DNA of 51,174 nucleotides from Rhodoferax sp. (GCF_030646845.1 NZ_JAUSLE010000052.1:1-51174), one strand, 5' to 3'; shown: positions 26,910 to 35,199, counted from the stretch's first letter. Numbers and translations: made by a program. Notes: a model not told the origin generated them from the sequence alone.

Positions 26910-28247
26910 ATGATCAACCAAGACGCCTACGCGGTATTTCGCCTGGCGCGCGATCGGGTGTGGCAGTCCGCCGGGGCAGTGATGCTGACTTTCATGCTGC
27001 TTCTCTCAGCCGGGCAGCCTCACGCGCAGTCGGCCTCGACCGCCGTGGACATCCATTCAGCCATCCGGACCGGTGATGTGCAGACCGTGCGGCAGGCCGC
27101 CATGGCAGGCGCCAATGTCAACGCGCCAGACAACTGGGGCCGAACACCCTTGATCGTTGCGCTGCAGCAGGGCAAGGCCGCCGTGGTGGACTTGCTCCTT
27201 GACCAGGGCGCCAGCATTACGCTGACCGATGCCTGGGGTCGCACGCCGCTGCTGGTGGCCACCCAGCTCAGAAACACGGCGGCCATTCGCCGGCTGCTGG
27301 CACGCGGTGCCGACGTGAACGCCGCCAACAAAAATGACATCACGCCACTGATAGCAGCAGCTCAGACCGGCAATCTCGAAGCCATGCGTTTGCTGCTGGA
27401 GGCCGGCGCAGCGCCAGACCGCACCGACAACCTCGGCTGGACCGCCTTGATGTGGGCCACCAGCCGCAACGATGAGGCTGCCGCGCGGATGCTGGTGGAG
27501 CAGAGCGCCGGTGTCAGCCGGATCGGCACGGAGCGCCCGACGGCACTGCCCCGCGTGGCTCCTGCACCGCTCGCGCCTGCTCGTCTGCCCGCCATCGACC
27601 CCGGCCGCCTGGTCCGGGGTTCGCCTGAAGCCGCCATCACCATCGTGGAGTACACGGATTTCCAGTGCCCTTACTGCGGTTCCGGTGCGAAAACGGTGGA
27701 GGAGGTCCTGGCCCGCTATGAAGGGCAGGCGCGGCTTGTGGTCAAGCACCTGCCGCTGCAGTTTCATCCGATGGCCAAACCGGCGGCGCAATACTTCGAG
27801 GCGCTGTCCCTGCAAAGTGCCGCCCGTGCCTGGGCCTTCTACGACCGCATCTTCGGCAACCCGCAAGCGCTTGCGGGTGGGGAGCTCTACCTGCGCCAGC
27901 TGGCGGGCGACCTTGGCGCGGACGTGACACGGCTTGAACAGGATCGTGGCAGTCCCGTGGTTCGCGACCGCCTGGCGGCCGACCTGTTGGAGGCGCAGCG
28001 CTACCAGTTCGACGGCGTGCCCGCCTTCATCATCAATGGGCAGATCGTTGAGGGTGCGCAGCCGGCGCAGGTGTTTTTCGACATCATTGAAGCGATCCTG
28101 CGCCGCTCGCGGCGGTGCTCCACATTCGTGCCAGCCGTGCGGTCGACTTGCTGCGCTATGCAGTCGCGCCTGTCAGACAGGGCCTTGAGACAGCAGCGAA
28201 AACCACCAGCGCCAGTAGCCCGGGTTGTCCCTCAGGCTGTTGAGTAG
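26910..28247 (+). CDS. Secreted ankyrin-repeat/DsbA-like thioredoxin fusion
   Basis: 445 residues from ATG 26910, chosen for GAGGAG ahead of it. Order: a signal peptide (VMLTFMLLLSAGQPHAQSAS, ending near residue 42), about five ankyrin repeats (residues 45-205, e.g. NWGRTPLIVALQQGKAAVVD and NDITPLIAAAQTGNLEAMRL), a proline-rich linker, and a Thioredoxin_4/DsbA domain (about 230-400) with EYTDFQCPYCGSGAK (CPYC) and the cis-proline loop FDGVPAFIINGQ. It is probably a periplasmic thiol oxidase or isomerase with a protein-binding module. The last 45 residues are unlike the family, rich in Arg/Cys, and overlap the convergent gene by 75 bp, so the original stop may have been lost. Confidence 0.82.
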   Translation: MINQDAYAVFRLARDRVWQSAGAVMLTFMLLLSAGQPHAQSASTAVDIHSAIRTGDVQTVRQAAMAGANVNAPDNWGRTPLIVALQQGKAAVVDLLLDQGASITLTDAWGRTPLLVATQLRNTAAIRRLLARGADVNAANKNDITPLIAAAQTGNLEAMRLLLEAGAAPDRTDNLGWTALMWATSRNDEAAARMLVEQSAGVSRIGTERPTALPRVAPAPLAPARLPAIDPGRLVRGSPEAAITIVEYTDFQCPYCGSGAKTVEEVLARYEGQARLVVKHLPLQFHPMAKPAAQYFEALSLQSAARAWAFYDRIFGNPQALAGGELYLRQLAGDLGADVTRLEQDRGSPVVRDRLAADLLEAQRYQFDGVPAFIINGQIVEGAQPAQVFFDIIEAILRRSRRCSTFVPAVRSTCCAMQSRLSDRALRQQRKPPAPVARVVPQAVE

Positions 28248-29033
28248 CAGTCTCGTCTGCGCATTCTTGAACATGGCCTCGGTCGACTTGTCTTCCAGAC
28301 CGGCACACTCATGCAGGAAGTGCAGTTTTTCATGCAGCGCAACCAGCGCCAGATTGGCGCCTTGGAGCTTGTCCGAGAGTTCGATGATCCCTTCGCCGAT
28401 GGTGTAGAAGCCATAGGCGCGGGCCTTGTTGCAGCCGTCGGACGCGACAAAGCCAATGGTGCAAGTGCGGGATCCGCAAACGATGCGCTTTGGCGCGGGC
28501 ACGGCGCGACCTCTCAGGTAGGCGTTGCGCCAGCCGGCGCCGGGCTTGACCTGTTTTTCGATCAGCGTCAGCAGTTCGACAAAAAACTCCCTTTGGCTGA
28601 GCGCCAGCTCCACCAGTCCCGAGGCGCAGGAGTGGGTGTAGCTTTCCTCGTCCGATGCGTCGTTCAGTCCGCTTCGGTAATGGATCGCCGTGATGAGCTG
28701 ACGCACGATGAGGGTGAGGGCGAAAGACTCGTTCGCGTCCTGGCGAATGTGGACGATGCCGGCGTTCCAGTCGGTCTCGACCTTGCGTCGCTTGTCCATG
28801 AACATCTCCCTTGTCGCTGGAACAATGCGGAGCTGATACGGGCCCATTCTGTAGGGGGGCAAGGTCGAAAACGTCACGTCGGCCGGGGCGGCCAGCTGCG
28901 CGACCGCATCGGGTGCGCCGCGCCGCAGACGGCGCACAGGCCCGACGGGCGGACGAGGCCGTGCGCCTTGGCCGGCACTCGGCAATGCGGCTTTGCGGGT
29001 GGGATTGGGCGGTTTCTTTCGGGATTGGGTCAT
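28173..29033 (-). CDS. Unknown protein with duplicated metallopeptidase-like domain
   Basis: 286 residues; no named family recognised. After a basic, proline-rich N-terminal tail (1-50) come two copies of one domain. Copy 1 (about 62-160) contains GIVHIRQDANESFALTLIVRQL; copy 2 (about 183-280) contains GIIELSDKLQGANLALVALH running into HEKLHFLHECAGLEDKS. Copy 2 has HExxH at residues 234-238 with downstream Glu; copy 1 has VRQLI in that place and is degenerate. The pattern of a short beta-region, a helix with HExxH and a tail resembles the small phage-type metallopeptidase domains. The gene is transcribed alone. A duplicated, half-active zincin is my reading. Confidence 0.65.
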   Translation of the reverse strand: MTQSRKKPPNPTRKAALPSAGQGARPRPPVGPVRRLRRGAPDAVAQLAAPADVTFSTLPPYRMGPYQLRIVPATREMFMDKRRKVETDWNAGIVHIRQDANESFALTLIVRQLITAIHYRSGLNDASDEESYTHSCASGLVELALSQREFFVELLTLIEKQVKPGAGWRNAYLRGRAVPAPKRIVCGSRTCTIGFVASDGCNKARAYGFYTIGEGIIELSDKLQGANLALVALHEKLHFLHECAGLEDKSTEAMFKNAQTRLLLNSLRDNPGYWRWWFSLLSQGPV

Positions 29034-29140
29034 GGTGCCATCTGAGGGTTTGTCCGGCAGGCACCCCCAGTCTAGAAAAGACCGACCAGGCGGTCTTGCG
29101 CTTTCTCAAATCGGGTCATGGCCCTTGATCCAACGGGCTG

Positions 29141-29179
29141 AGAAAAAAAGAAACCCGCCAATCCTTGCGAATTGACGGG
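29141..29179 (-). terminator. Orphan intrinsic terminator
   Basis: Read on the minus strand: CCCGTCAAT, an eight-base loop, ATTGGCGGG (nine pairs including one U-G), then TTTCTTTTTTT. It precedes, rather than follows, the only nearby minus-strand gene (start 29033), and no minus-strand protein gene lies upstream of it as far as 33.5 kb. It therefore probably ends a small RNA. Confidence 0.75.
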
Positions 29180-29207
29180 CTGGCGAAGACCCCTAACCAT
29201 GCGCTTG

Positions 29208-29283
29208 ACCGCCCGGTCAGTCTGAGGATGCCTTCGTCCTTTCTGGTGTCAAAAACACCAGAAACTTCCCCCGTGAAGGGGAA
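29208..29283 (-). ncRNA. Candidate structured small RNA (hairpin cluster)
   Basis: Four successive hairpins: GACC/GGTC (29208-29219), GGATG-CCTT-CGTCC (29226-29239), TTTCTGGTGT/ACACCAGAAA with a five-base loop (29240-29264, ten perfect pairs), and TTCCCC/GGGGAA (29266-29283). Minus strand is chosen because the orphan terminator follows at 29179-29141 in that direction. The 5' end is not defined; a start between 29300 and 29400 is plausible. No known RNA family was recognised. Confidence 0.4.
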
Positions 29284-29598
29284 CCTCATCGTTGTGGCTC
29301 AGTGTTTGAATCAAGCATTCACTCAGGCACGGCCAAACTGTACGACTCGCGGCGCCGGGTACTTTGAGAATTCGCAAGAAGAACACTGTGATGGAATAAA
29401 TCATGCCACCGTGCGTTGGCAGGTGCATGCGTCGTTGACGTCTGCATGGGCGTGGCGCTTGAGAAATATCAAGCCACGGTTGACCCGGCGTCATAGAGTG
29501 AAGTTGTTCTGCCGCTGCAGTCTGTCCTGCGGGAAATTGTTGATCCGGACGCGTTCTGGCGGCGGGCTCCACTAGCAACCTTTTTGAGATATTCGACC

Positions 29599-29730
29599 AT
29601 GCTGAACTCCTTGAAACAGACCGGTAAAACCATTGGCCGCGAAATCAGTCGCGCATGGGAAAACCTGTCAGAAGGCTGGCGCGAATTGCTGAGCCGCAGC
29701 AGTGAGGTCAAATCCATCCCCGTGTCCTGA
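29599..29730 (+). CDS. 43-residue protein resembling the N-terminus of an Hsp20-family protein
   Basis: The frame ATG 29599 to TGA 29730 reads MLNSLKQTGKTIGREISRAW, then ENLSEGWRELLSRSSEVKSI and three more residues. The sequence up to LLSRSS is like the start of a Burkholderiales Hsp20-type protein as I recall it; the alpha-crystallin domain that should follow is absent, and the frame ends after a new seven-residue tail. So it is either a truncated gene or a small protein kept for itself. It stops eight bases before the PEBP gene and is probably read with it and the Lon-like protease. GAG lies ten bases before the start. Confidence 0.6.
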   Translation: MLNSLKQTGKTIGREISRAWENLSEGWRELLSRSSEVKSIPVS

Positions 29731-29738
29731 GGCATTCC

Positions 29739-30218
29739 ATGTCTCTGACCCTCACTTCCGCTTCATTCGAGCACAAGGGCATGATTCCGTCCCGCCATAC
29801 CTGTGATGGAGAGGATCGCTCGCCGCCGCTGGCTTGGACCGGTGTGCCGGCCAACGCGCAGAGCCTGGTGCTGGTCGTCGACGACCCCGATGCGCCGGAC
29901 CCGAAAGCGCCACGAATGACCTGGGTGCATTGGCTTCTTTACAACATTCCCCCGCAGTTCCGGGAATTGCGTGAGGGCATCCCCGCCGCTGATCTTCCGG
30001 TGGGGTCCTTGCAGGGTCTGAACGACTGGCGGCGCACCGGTTACGGCGGACCATGCCCGCCGGTTGGCATGCATCGCTATTTCCATAAGCTTTTCGTGCT
30101 GGATTGCATACTCCCGGATTTGAGAATTCCAGGCAAGGCGGCGCTGGAACAGGCCATGCAGGGCCACGTCCTTGCGCAGACCGAACTGATCGGTTTGTAC
30201 CAGCGGCATGTCAAGTAG
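29739..30218 (+). CDS. YbhB/YbcL-type PEBP (Raf-kinase-inhibitor-like) protein
   Basis: 159 residues, typical for bacterial phosphatidylethanolamine-binding proteins of the YbhB group, cytosolic with unknown ligand. Seen: GMIPSRHTCDGEDRSPPLAWTGVPANAQSLVLVVDDPDAPDP at the ligand pocket, TWVHWLLYNIPP, GYGGPCPPVGMHRYFHKLFVLD (the GxxxPxGxHRY signature), and a C-terminal helix. It lies between the Hsp20-like fragment and the Lon-like protease at spacings of 8 and 9 bp, a stress-type operon. Confidence 0.93.
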   Translation: MSLTLTSASFEHKGMIPSRHTCDGEDRSPPLAWTGVPANAQSLVLVVDDPDAPDPKAPRMTWVHWLLYNIPPQFRELREGIPAADLPVGSLQGLNDWRRTGYGGPCPPVGMHRYFHKLFVLDCILPDLRIPGKAALEQAMQGHVLAQTELIGLYQRHVK

Positions 30219-30227
30219 CAGGCAGGC

Positions 30228-32669
30228 ATGGCCGTGTCTGAGCCACTTCTGATGCTACCTCCGCTGGCACCGCAGCAGCTTCACCACACTTGCGACCCTG
30301 AACAATTTGGATTCGAAACCACGGCGGAGCTGGAGGGCCTGACCGAGCTGATTGGCCAGCTGCGCGCCATGGACGCCGTGCGTTTCGGCGCCGGGATCCG
30401 CCATGACGGTTACAACGTTTACGTGCTCGGCCCCTCCGGCATGGGCAAGCGCAGCATGGTGAGCCAGTTTCTCGCAAAAAGGGCGGTGAACGAACAGGAG
30501 CAGGCGGACTGGTGCTACCTCAACAACTTCACCCAGCCGCACAAGCCCCAGGCGGTCCGGTTGCCATCGGGCCGGGGGGCGGAACTGCGCCACCAGATGG
30601 AGCAGCTGGTGGACTATTTGCGTACCGCCATCCCGGCGCTGTTCGAGAGCGATGACTACCGCGCCAAGACAGGCGCTATCGAGGATGAGTTCAACAAGCA
30701 GCAGGAGAAGGTTTTCGCGGAGCTGGGGGACGACGCCGCGAAACAGCAGATCGTCCTGCTGCGCACCCCCGGCGGCTTCGCTTTTGCACCGACCCGCAAT
30801 CGTGAGGTGATTCCGCCGGACGAATACGCCAAGTTGCCGGAAGAAGAAAGGCAGCGGATCGCCACCGCCATCGCCGATTTGCAGGCGCGCCTGGAAAAGA
30901 TCATGAGCCACATACCGCAGTGGTGGAAGGAGCGCAGCGAACGGGTCAAGCAGCTCAACCGGGAAACCACCCTGTCGACCGTCAAGCACGCGATGGACGA
31001 GCTGCGGGCCCGCTTTTCCGACTTGCCCGCGATACAGACCTACCTCGATGTCGTGCAGCAGGACATGGTCGAGCATGCGGACGACTTTCGCAAGCAGGAG
31101 GAATCCACTACCGTCTCCGGCCTGACGATCGTCACCCGCGAGTCCTTTCATCGCTACCAGGTCAATGTGCTGGTCACGAGCGGCGAACAGGCCGGGGCCC
31201 CTATCGTCAGCGAAGACAACCCGACCTACAGCAACCTGATCGGGCGCGTCGAGCATATCGCCCAGTTGGGTGCACTGGTCACCGACTTCACGCTGATCAA
31301 GCCCGGTGCCCTGCACCGCGCCAACGGCGGCTACCTGCTGCTCGATGTGCGCAAGGTCTTGACGCAGCCGTTCGCCTGGGACGCCCTGAAACGGGCCCTG
31401 CAATCGCGCGAGATCCGCATCGAATCGCTGGGCCAGATGTACAGCCTGGTGAGCACCGTCTCACTGGAGCCGGAGCCGATCCCGCTGGAGGTCAAGATCA
31501 TCCTGTTCGGCGACCGTCTGTTCTATTACCTGCTGCAGCAATACGACCCTGATTTTGGCGAGCTGTTCAAGGTGGCGGCAGACTTCGAGGATCGCATTGA
31601 GCGCAACGCCGACACCCACCTGCTCTATGCCCGCCTGATTGCCACCCTGGCCGCCAAGGAGAAACTGTTGCCGTTCGACCGCAGCGCGGTGGCGCGCGTG
31701 ATCGAGTACAGCGCGCGGCTGGTCGGCGATGCGCAACGGCTGTCGACCCACATGCGAAGTGTGGCCGATTTGCTGCAGGAGTCTGACTACTGGGCGCGCG
31801 AGGCGAGTCTCCAGGCGGTGACAGCGAGCAATGTGCAGCAGGCGATCGACACCCAGATCCACCGCCAGGACCGTTTGCGAAACCAGCTGCAGGAAGCGAT
31901 TCTGCGCGGCACGCTTCTGATCGACACGCAGGGCGCGGTCGCCGGGCAGATCAACGGCCTTTCCGTGATCGACCTCGGAAACTTCGCGTTTGCCCAGCCA
32001 ACCCGGATTACCGCGACGAGCCGCCTGGGCGCCGGGGAGATGGTCAACATCGAGCGTGAAGTGAAGCTCTCGGGTGCCATCCATTCCAAGGGCGTGCTGA
32101 TCCTGTCTTCTTTGCTGGCCGCGCGCTATGCGCGCAACCAGCCACTGGCGCTTTCCGCAAGCCTGGTGTTCGAGCAGTCTTATGGCCTGGTCGAGGGGGA
32201 CAGCGCGTCGATGGCAGAGCTGTGTGTCCTGTTGTCCAACCTGGCGAATGCGCCGGTTTTTCAGTCGCTGGCGATCACCGGCTCCGTCAACCAGTTGGGC
32301 CAGGCGCAGGCCATCGGGGCCGTCAATGAAAAAATTGAGGGCTTCTTCGACATCTGCGCCGCGCGCGGATTGACTGGCGAGCAGGGCGTGCTGATTCCGG
32401 CGGCCAACGTGAAACACCTGATGTTGCGCCGGGATGTGGTGGCGGCAGCGCAGGCCGGGCAGTTCCGGATCTATGCCGTCGACAACGTGGATCAGGCCAT
32501 TGCACTTCTGACCGGTGTGCCCGCGGGAGAAGCGGATGCCAGCGGGCAATACCCGGCGGACAGCATCAATCACCGGGTGGCGGCGCGGGTGGCCGAGCTG
32601 AGCGCGCTGCGCAAAGCGTTCGCACGTTTGCCCGAAGAGACCCTGCAAACAAAGAAAGAGCAAGAGTAA
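30228..32669 (+). CDS. Lon-like ATP-dependent protease (YcbZ/LonC type)
   Basis: 813 residues. ATP-dependent protease with an AAA+ part and a C-terminal S16 protease domain, lacking the N-terminal substrate domain of LonA. Seen: Walker A in VLGPSGMGKRSMVSQFL, Walker B-like region GGYLLLDVRKVL, a long inserted coiled-coil segment (about residues 160-310, rich in Glu, Lys and Arg), and the protease dyad: serine in GDSASMAELCVLLS and lysine in GAVNEKIEGFFD. It is the last gene of the trio with the Hsp20-like fragment and PEBP. Its targets are not known. Confidence 0.92.
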   Translation: MAVSEPLLMLPPLAPQQLHHTCDPEQFGFETTAELEGLTELIGQLRAMDAVRFGAGIRHDGYNVYVLGPSGMGKRSMVSQFLAKRAVNEQEQADWCYLNNFTQPHKPQAVRLPSGRGAELRHQMEQLVDYLRTAIPALFESDDYRAKTGAIEDEFNKQQEKVFAELGDDAAKQQIVLLRTPGGFAFAPTRNREVIPPDEYAKLPEEERQRIATAIADLQARLEKIMSHIPQWWKERSERVKQLNRETTLSTVKHAMDELRARFSDLPAIQTYLDVVQQDMVEHADDFRKQEESTTVSGLTIVTRESFHRYQVNVLVTSGEQAGAPIVSEDNPTYSNLIGRVEHIAQLGALVTDFTLIKPGALHRANGGYLLLDVRKVLTQPFAWDALKRALQSREIRIESLGQMYSLVSTVSLEPEPIPLEVKIILFGDRLFYYLLQQYDPDFGELFKVAADFEDRIERNADTHLLYARLIATLAAKEKLLPFDRSAVARVIEYSARLVGDAQRLSTHMRSVADLLQESDYWAREASLQAVTASNVQQAIDTQIHRQDRLRNQLQEAILRGTLLIDTQGAVAGQINGLSVIDLGNFAFAQPTRITATSRLGAGEMVNIEREVKLSGAIHSKGVLILSSLLAARYARNQPLALSASLVFEQSYGLVEGDSASMAELCVLLSNLANAPVFQSLAITGSVNQLGQAQAIGAVNEKIEGFFDICAARGLTGEQGVLIPAANVKHLMLRRDVVAAAQAGQFRIYAVDNVDQAIALLTGVPAGEADASGQYPADSINHRVAARVAELSALRKAFARLPEETLQTKKEQE

Positions 32670-32683
32670 CCCGTGGAGAGGCG

Positions 32684-33553
32684 ATGACTAAGTTACAGGT
32701 GGCGGTGATTGGTCTGGGTCAATTGGGCCGTGCGTGTGCCGAGGCCCTGATTGACGACGGTGAGTTGGCGCTGGCTGGCGTGGTGCGCCGTCCGCATGCG
32801 CCGGGTGCTGCACCCGGCACGTTGCCCGGCCGTTTGCAGCGCTTCCCCGTCGCGTCGCATGTGAGCGAGCTGGCAGGGGTGCGGGCCGCCCTGGTCTGCG
32901 TGCCGGCTGATGCCGTGCTGGGCGTGGCGTTCGAGCTCCTGCAGGCGCGCATTCCGATCGTTGAATGCGCCTGTCTCGGAAGCCGGACACTGGAGTGGCA
33001 CTACAGCAAGCTGGGCGAGGCGGCGGACAACCATCACGTGGCGGCGGTGGTGGGCGCTGGCTGGGATCCCGGTGTCCTGCCGCTGTTGCGCAGCGCCTTC
33101 GAGATGCTGATTCCGCACGGCCACACCGTATTTCATCGGCACCCCGGCCTGAGCCTGCACCACACCGCGGTGGTGGAAGGCGTGCGCGGCGTCAAGGGCG
33201 CGCTGGCCGGTGAATACCGTGGCGCCGACGGTACGCCGCAGCACTATGTGTATGTGGAGCTGGAGCGTGGCGTCGAGCTGGCGCAGGTGCAGGCGGTCAT
33301 TGCCGCTGATCCGCTGTTTGCCGGGGAGGTCACGCAGGTGTTCCAGGTGGACCAGCTGTCCGATTTCGAGGGGGAGGAAGGGCTCGGCGTGGTGCTGGAC
33401 CGCCGCGGCAACGGCACCCACGGCCCGCACCAGAGTTTGCTGCTGGAGGCGCGCTTCGATCCGGTTGCTTTCTCGGCGCGCATCATGCTCGACGCCGCGC
33501 GCAAGCTCCCCGGTTTGAGCCGGGGTGCGCACCGCTACACGCTGGGACTCTGA
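32684..33553 (+). CDS. Diaminopimelate dehydrogenase-like NAD(P)-binding oxidoreductase
   Basis: 289 residues. N-terminal Rossmann motif VAVIGLGQLGRACAEALIDDG, and the segment VVGAGWDPGVLPLLRSAFEML, whose GWDPG matches meso-diaminopimelate dehydrogenase (Ddh), as does the following LHHTAVVEGVRGVKGAL. It is shorter than the classical Ddh (about 320-330) and the C-terminal part differs, so the substrate may be another amino acid. It begins 14 bp after the Lon-like gene with GGAG ahead of ATG 32684. Whether it belongs to that transcript is open. Confidence 0.7.
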   Translation: MTKLQVAVIGLGQLGRACAEALIDDGELALAGVVRRPHAPGAAPGTLPGRLQRFPVASHVSELAGVRAALVCVPADAVLGVAFELLQARIPIVECACLGSRTLEWHYSKLGEAADNHHVAAVVGAGWDPGVLPLLRSAFEMLIPHGHTVFHRHPGLSLHHTAVVEGVRGVKGALAGEYRGADGTPQHYVYVELERGVELAQVQAVIAADPLFAGEVTQVFQVDQLSDFEGEEGLGVVLDRRGNGTHGPHQSLLLEARFDPVAFSARIMLDAARKLPGLSRGAHRYTLGL

Positions 33554-33562
33554 GTGGCGCGC

Positions 33563-34393
33563 TCAGTCAGCGGCGCGACGGTCGGATCGTTTCCATGTGT
33601 AGGTGAAGCCCAGACCGACCGAGACCCCGTTTTGCTGCTGCACCAGTGGGCTGGATGCATTGGCAGTGCCGCCCACGCTGTCTAACCGGGCGAAGCCGAA
33701 CAGCCGCAAGTCCGGTGACAGGTCGCGCCAGAAGCCCCCCCAGAGTCGCCAGTTGATTATTCCGCTGTCAGCGACATAAGCGGCGCGCTGTGGCGTTGCA
33801 TAGATCGGTGCCACGCCGTAGTAGGTGTCAGCCAGCTGCCGATTGCCCCACACCGCGCCGATGCTGGCGTTGTAGTTCCAGCGGCCAAGGCCCGAGCGCT
33901 CGAAAATCAGCTCCGGCTCGAATGCCACGCCCTTGTAGGCCAGGTGGTCGTTCAGGTCAAACACGCCGCGCAGCGGGAACTGGGCCCGCCATTTGCCCTG
34001 CATCGGCCCTGCTCCGAGGTGCCACTTCACACGCGGCCCGAACTGGCCCAGCGTGCCGAGATCGGGCATGCCGCGGCGGACCTCAATGTCGTCGGAGCTG
34101 GCCCCGAATGCCCCCGCGAAACCGATGTCAAGCTCGAACTTGGGGGTCTTGACCGCGCGCAACTCCACGCCGCTGCGATCGGCCCGCAAATATTCGCCAC
34201 GGTAGATCAGATAGGGCAGCAAGAGACCGGTGTTGACGCGCGCCGAGGCACCGGGATAGGCCTGCTGTGCCACCCCGACGCCGACCGCGCCAATTTCCCA
34301 CAGCGGCAGGCCGCCCGCTTCCTGGGCCAGGGATGACGCCGCCGCAATGGCCGCAGCAAAGGCGGTCAGGGACTTCTGGCATAGGCTTCGCAT
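33563..34393 (-). CDS. MipA/OmpV-family outer membrane protein
   Basis: 276 residues with a signal peptide (SLTAFAAAIAAASSLAQ, cut near residue 23). The rest is rich in alternating hydrophobic beta-strands, ending in VSVGLGFTYTWKRSDRRAAD. Seen: PLWEIGAVGVGVAQQAYPGA and LPYLIYRGEYLRADRSGVE, both typical of MipA/OmpV proteins, which scaffold murein synthesis or act as porin-like barrels. It is convergent with the dehydrogenase gene (9 bp) and divergent from the cytochrome b561 operon. Confidence 0.87.
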   Translation of the reverse strand: MRSLCQKSLTAFAAAIAAASSLAQEAGGLPLWEIGAVGVGVAQQAYPGASARVNTGLLLPYLIYRGEYLRADRSGVELRAVKTPKFELDIGFAGAFGASSDDIEVRRGMPDLGTLGQFGPRVKWHLGAGPMQGKWRAQFPLRGVFDLNDHLAYKGVAFEPELIFERSGLGRWNYNASIGAVWGNRQLADTYYGVAPIYATPQRAAYVADSGIINWRLWGGFWRDLSPDLRLFGFARLDSVGGTANASSPLVQQQNGVSVGLGFTYTWKRSDRRAAD

Positions 34394-34484
34394 GATCGGG
34401 CTCCTTCAGCTTCAGGATGATCGCCTGACTATAGGTCCAACGACCCGCCGGCCCTGGATTTGCGCGGCATGAAGAATGAGGCAG

Positions 34485-34557
34485 ACTTCGAATTTGAAGT
34501 CTCGAAGGTATACGTGTTCAAAATATTTGAACCAAAGCTTCAATTCAAATGAACACG
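34485..34557. promoter_or_regulatory. Palindrome cluster ahead of the cytochrome b561-yceI operon
   Basis: Within the 239-bp divergent gap: ACTTC-GAATTT-GAAGT (34485-34500), TTCAAA-ATA-TTTGAA (34517-34531), and an outer pair CGTGTTCA (34513-34520) / TGAACACG (34550-34557). The half-site GTTCAAA or its complement recurs three times. It is plausible as a repressor or activator site for either neighbour. The regulator is unknown. Confidence 0.35.
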
Positions 34558-34632
34558 GTTGCACTGGCCGACCCCTAAACTTCGCTCACTTCAGGGGCTG
34601 ACCCCTGATGACCCAACTCAAGGAAACCTGAC

Positions 34633-35199
34633 GTGACGGTATCACCATCCTCCGGCCCGGCCCATGCCGTGTCCCGCTACACGCCTTTGGCGATTGCCTT
34701 GCACTGGTTGCTGGGGCTGGCCATTCTGGGCATGTTTGCGGTCGGGGTGTTCATGACCGACCTGCCCATCTCGCCGCTGCGCCTGAAGCTCTATAACTGG
34801 CACAAATGGGCGGGTGTGACCGTTCTGACGCTGTCCGTGCTGCGTCTGCTGTGGCGTGTGACCCATCGCCCCCCGGTCTTGCCGCAAGCCATGCCGACCT
34901 GGCAGGCGCGCGCCTACCATGCCACCCATTACCTGATGTATGCGCTGTTTTTTGCAGTGCCGCTGATTGGCTGGGCCTACAGTTCGGCCGCCGGTTTTCC
35001 GATTGTCTGGTTTGGCCAGATTCCCCTGCCTGATTTGCTGGCGCCTGACAAGGCGCTGGCCGACATGATCAAGCCGCTGCACGAGCTCTCCGCCTTTGCG
35101 CTGGTCGGTCTGGCGAGCCTGCACATTGCCGCCGCGCTCAAGCACCACTGGATCGACCGCGACGGCTTGCTGTCCCGCATGTTGCCGGGCCGTTCCTGA
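34633..35199 (+). CDS. Cytochrome b561 (YceJ-like)
   Basis: 188 residues, start GTG 34633 with AAGGA eight bases ahead. Four hydrophobic helices (about 20-40, 57-75, 98-118, 152-172) carry the haem-ligating histidines in IALHWLLGLAIL, YNWHKWAGV, YHATHYLMYALF and LASLHIAAALKHHW. A di-haem inner-membrane electron carrier, in bacteria often paired with YceI. Here two YceI genes follow at 20 and 62 bp, matching the E. coli yceJ-yceI pair. Confidence 0.92.
   Translation: MTVSPSSGPAHAVSRYTPLAIALHWLLGLAILGMFAVGVFMTDLPISPLRLKLYNWHKWAGVTVLTLSVLRLLWRVTHRPPVLPQAMPTWQARAYHATHYLMYALFFAVPLIGWAYSSAAGFPIVWFGQIPLPDLLAPDKALADMIKPLHELSAFALVGLASLHIAAALKHHWIDRDGLLSRMLPGRS

Larger units (their letters stand above)
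29034..29598. other. 565-bp stretch without a protein gene; structured RNA candidate
   Basis: No frame resembles a known protein. The stretch holds a strong minus-strand intrinsic terminator (29141-29179), a row of four hairpins (29208-29283), and then less structured DNA up to the short Hsp20-like frame. The terminator has no protein gene upstream of it on its strand. Confidence 0.5.

Noticed and set aside
29458..29490. Possible sigma-32 promoter (CTTGAG ... CCCGGC) ahead of the Hsp20-like fragment
   Set aside because: The 20-bp spacer is too long and the -10 part fits poorly.
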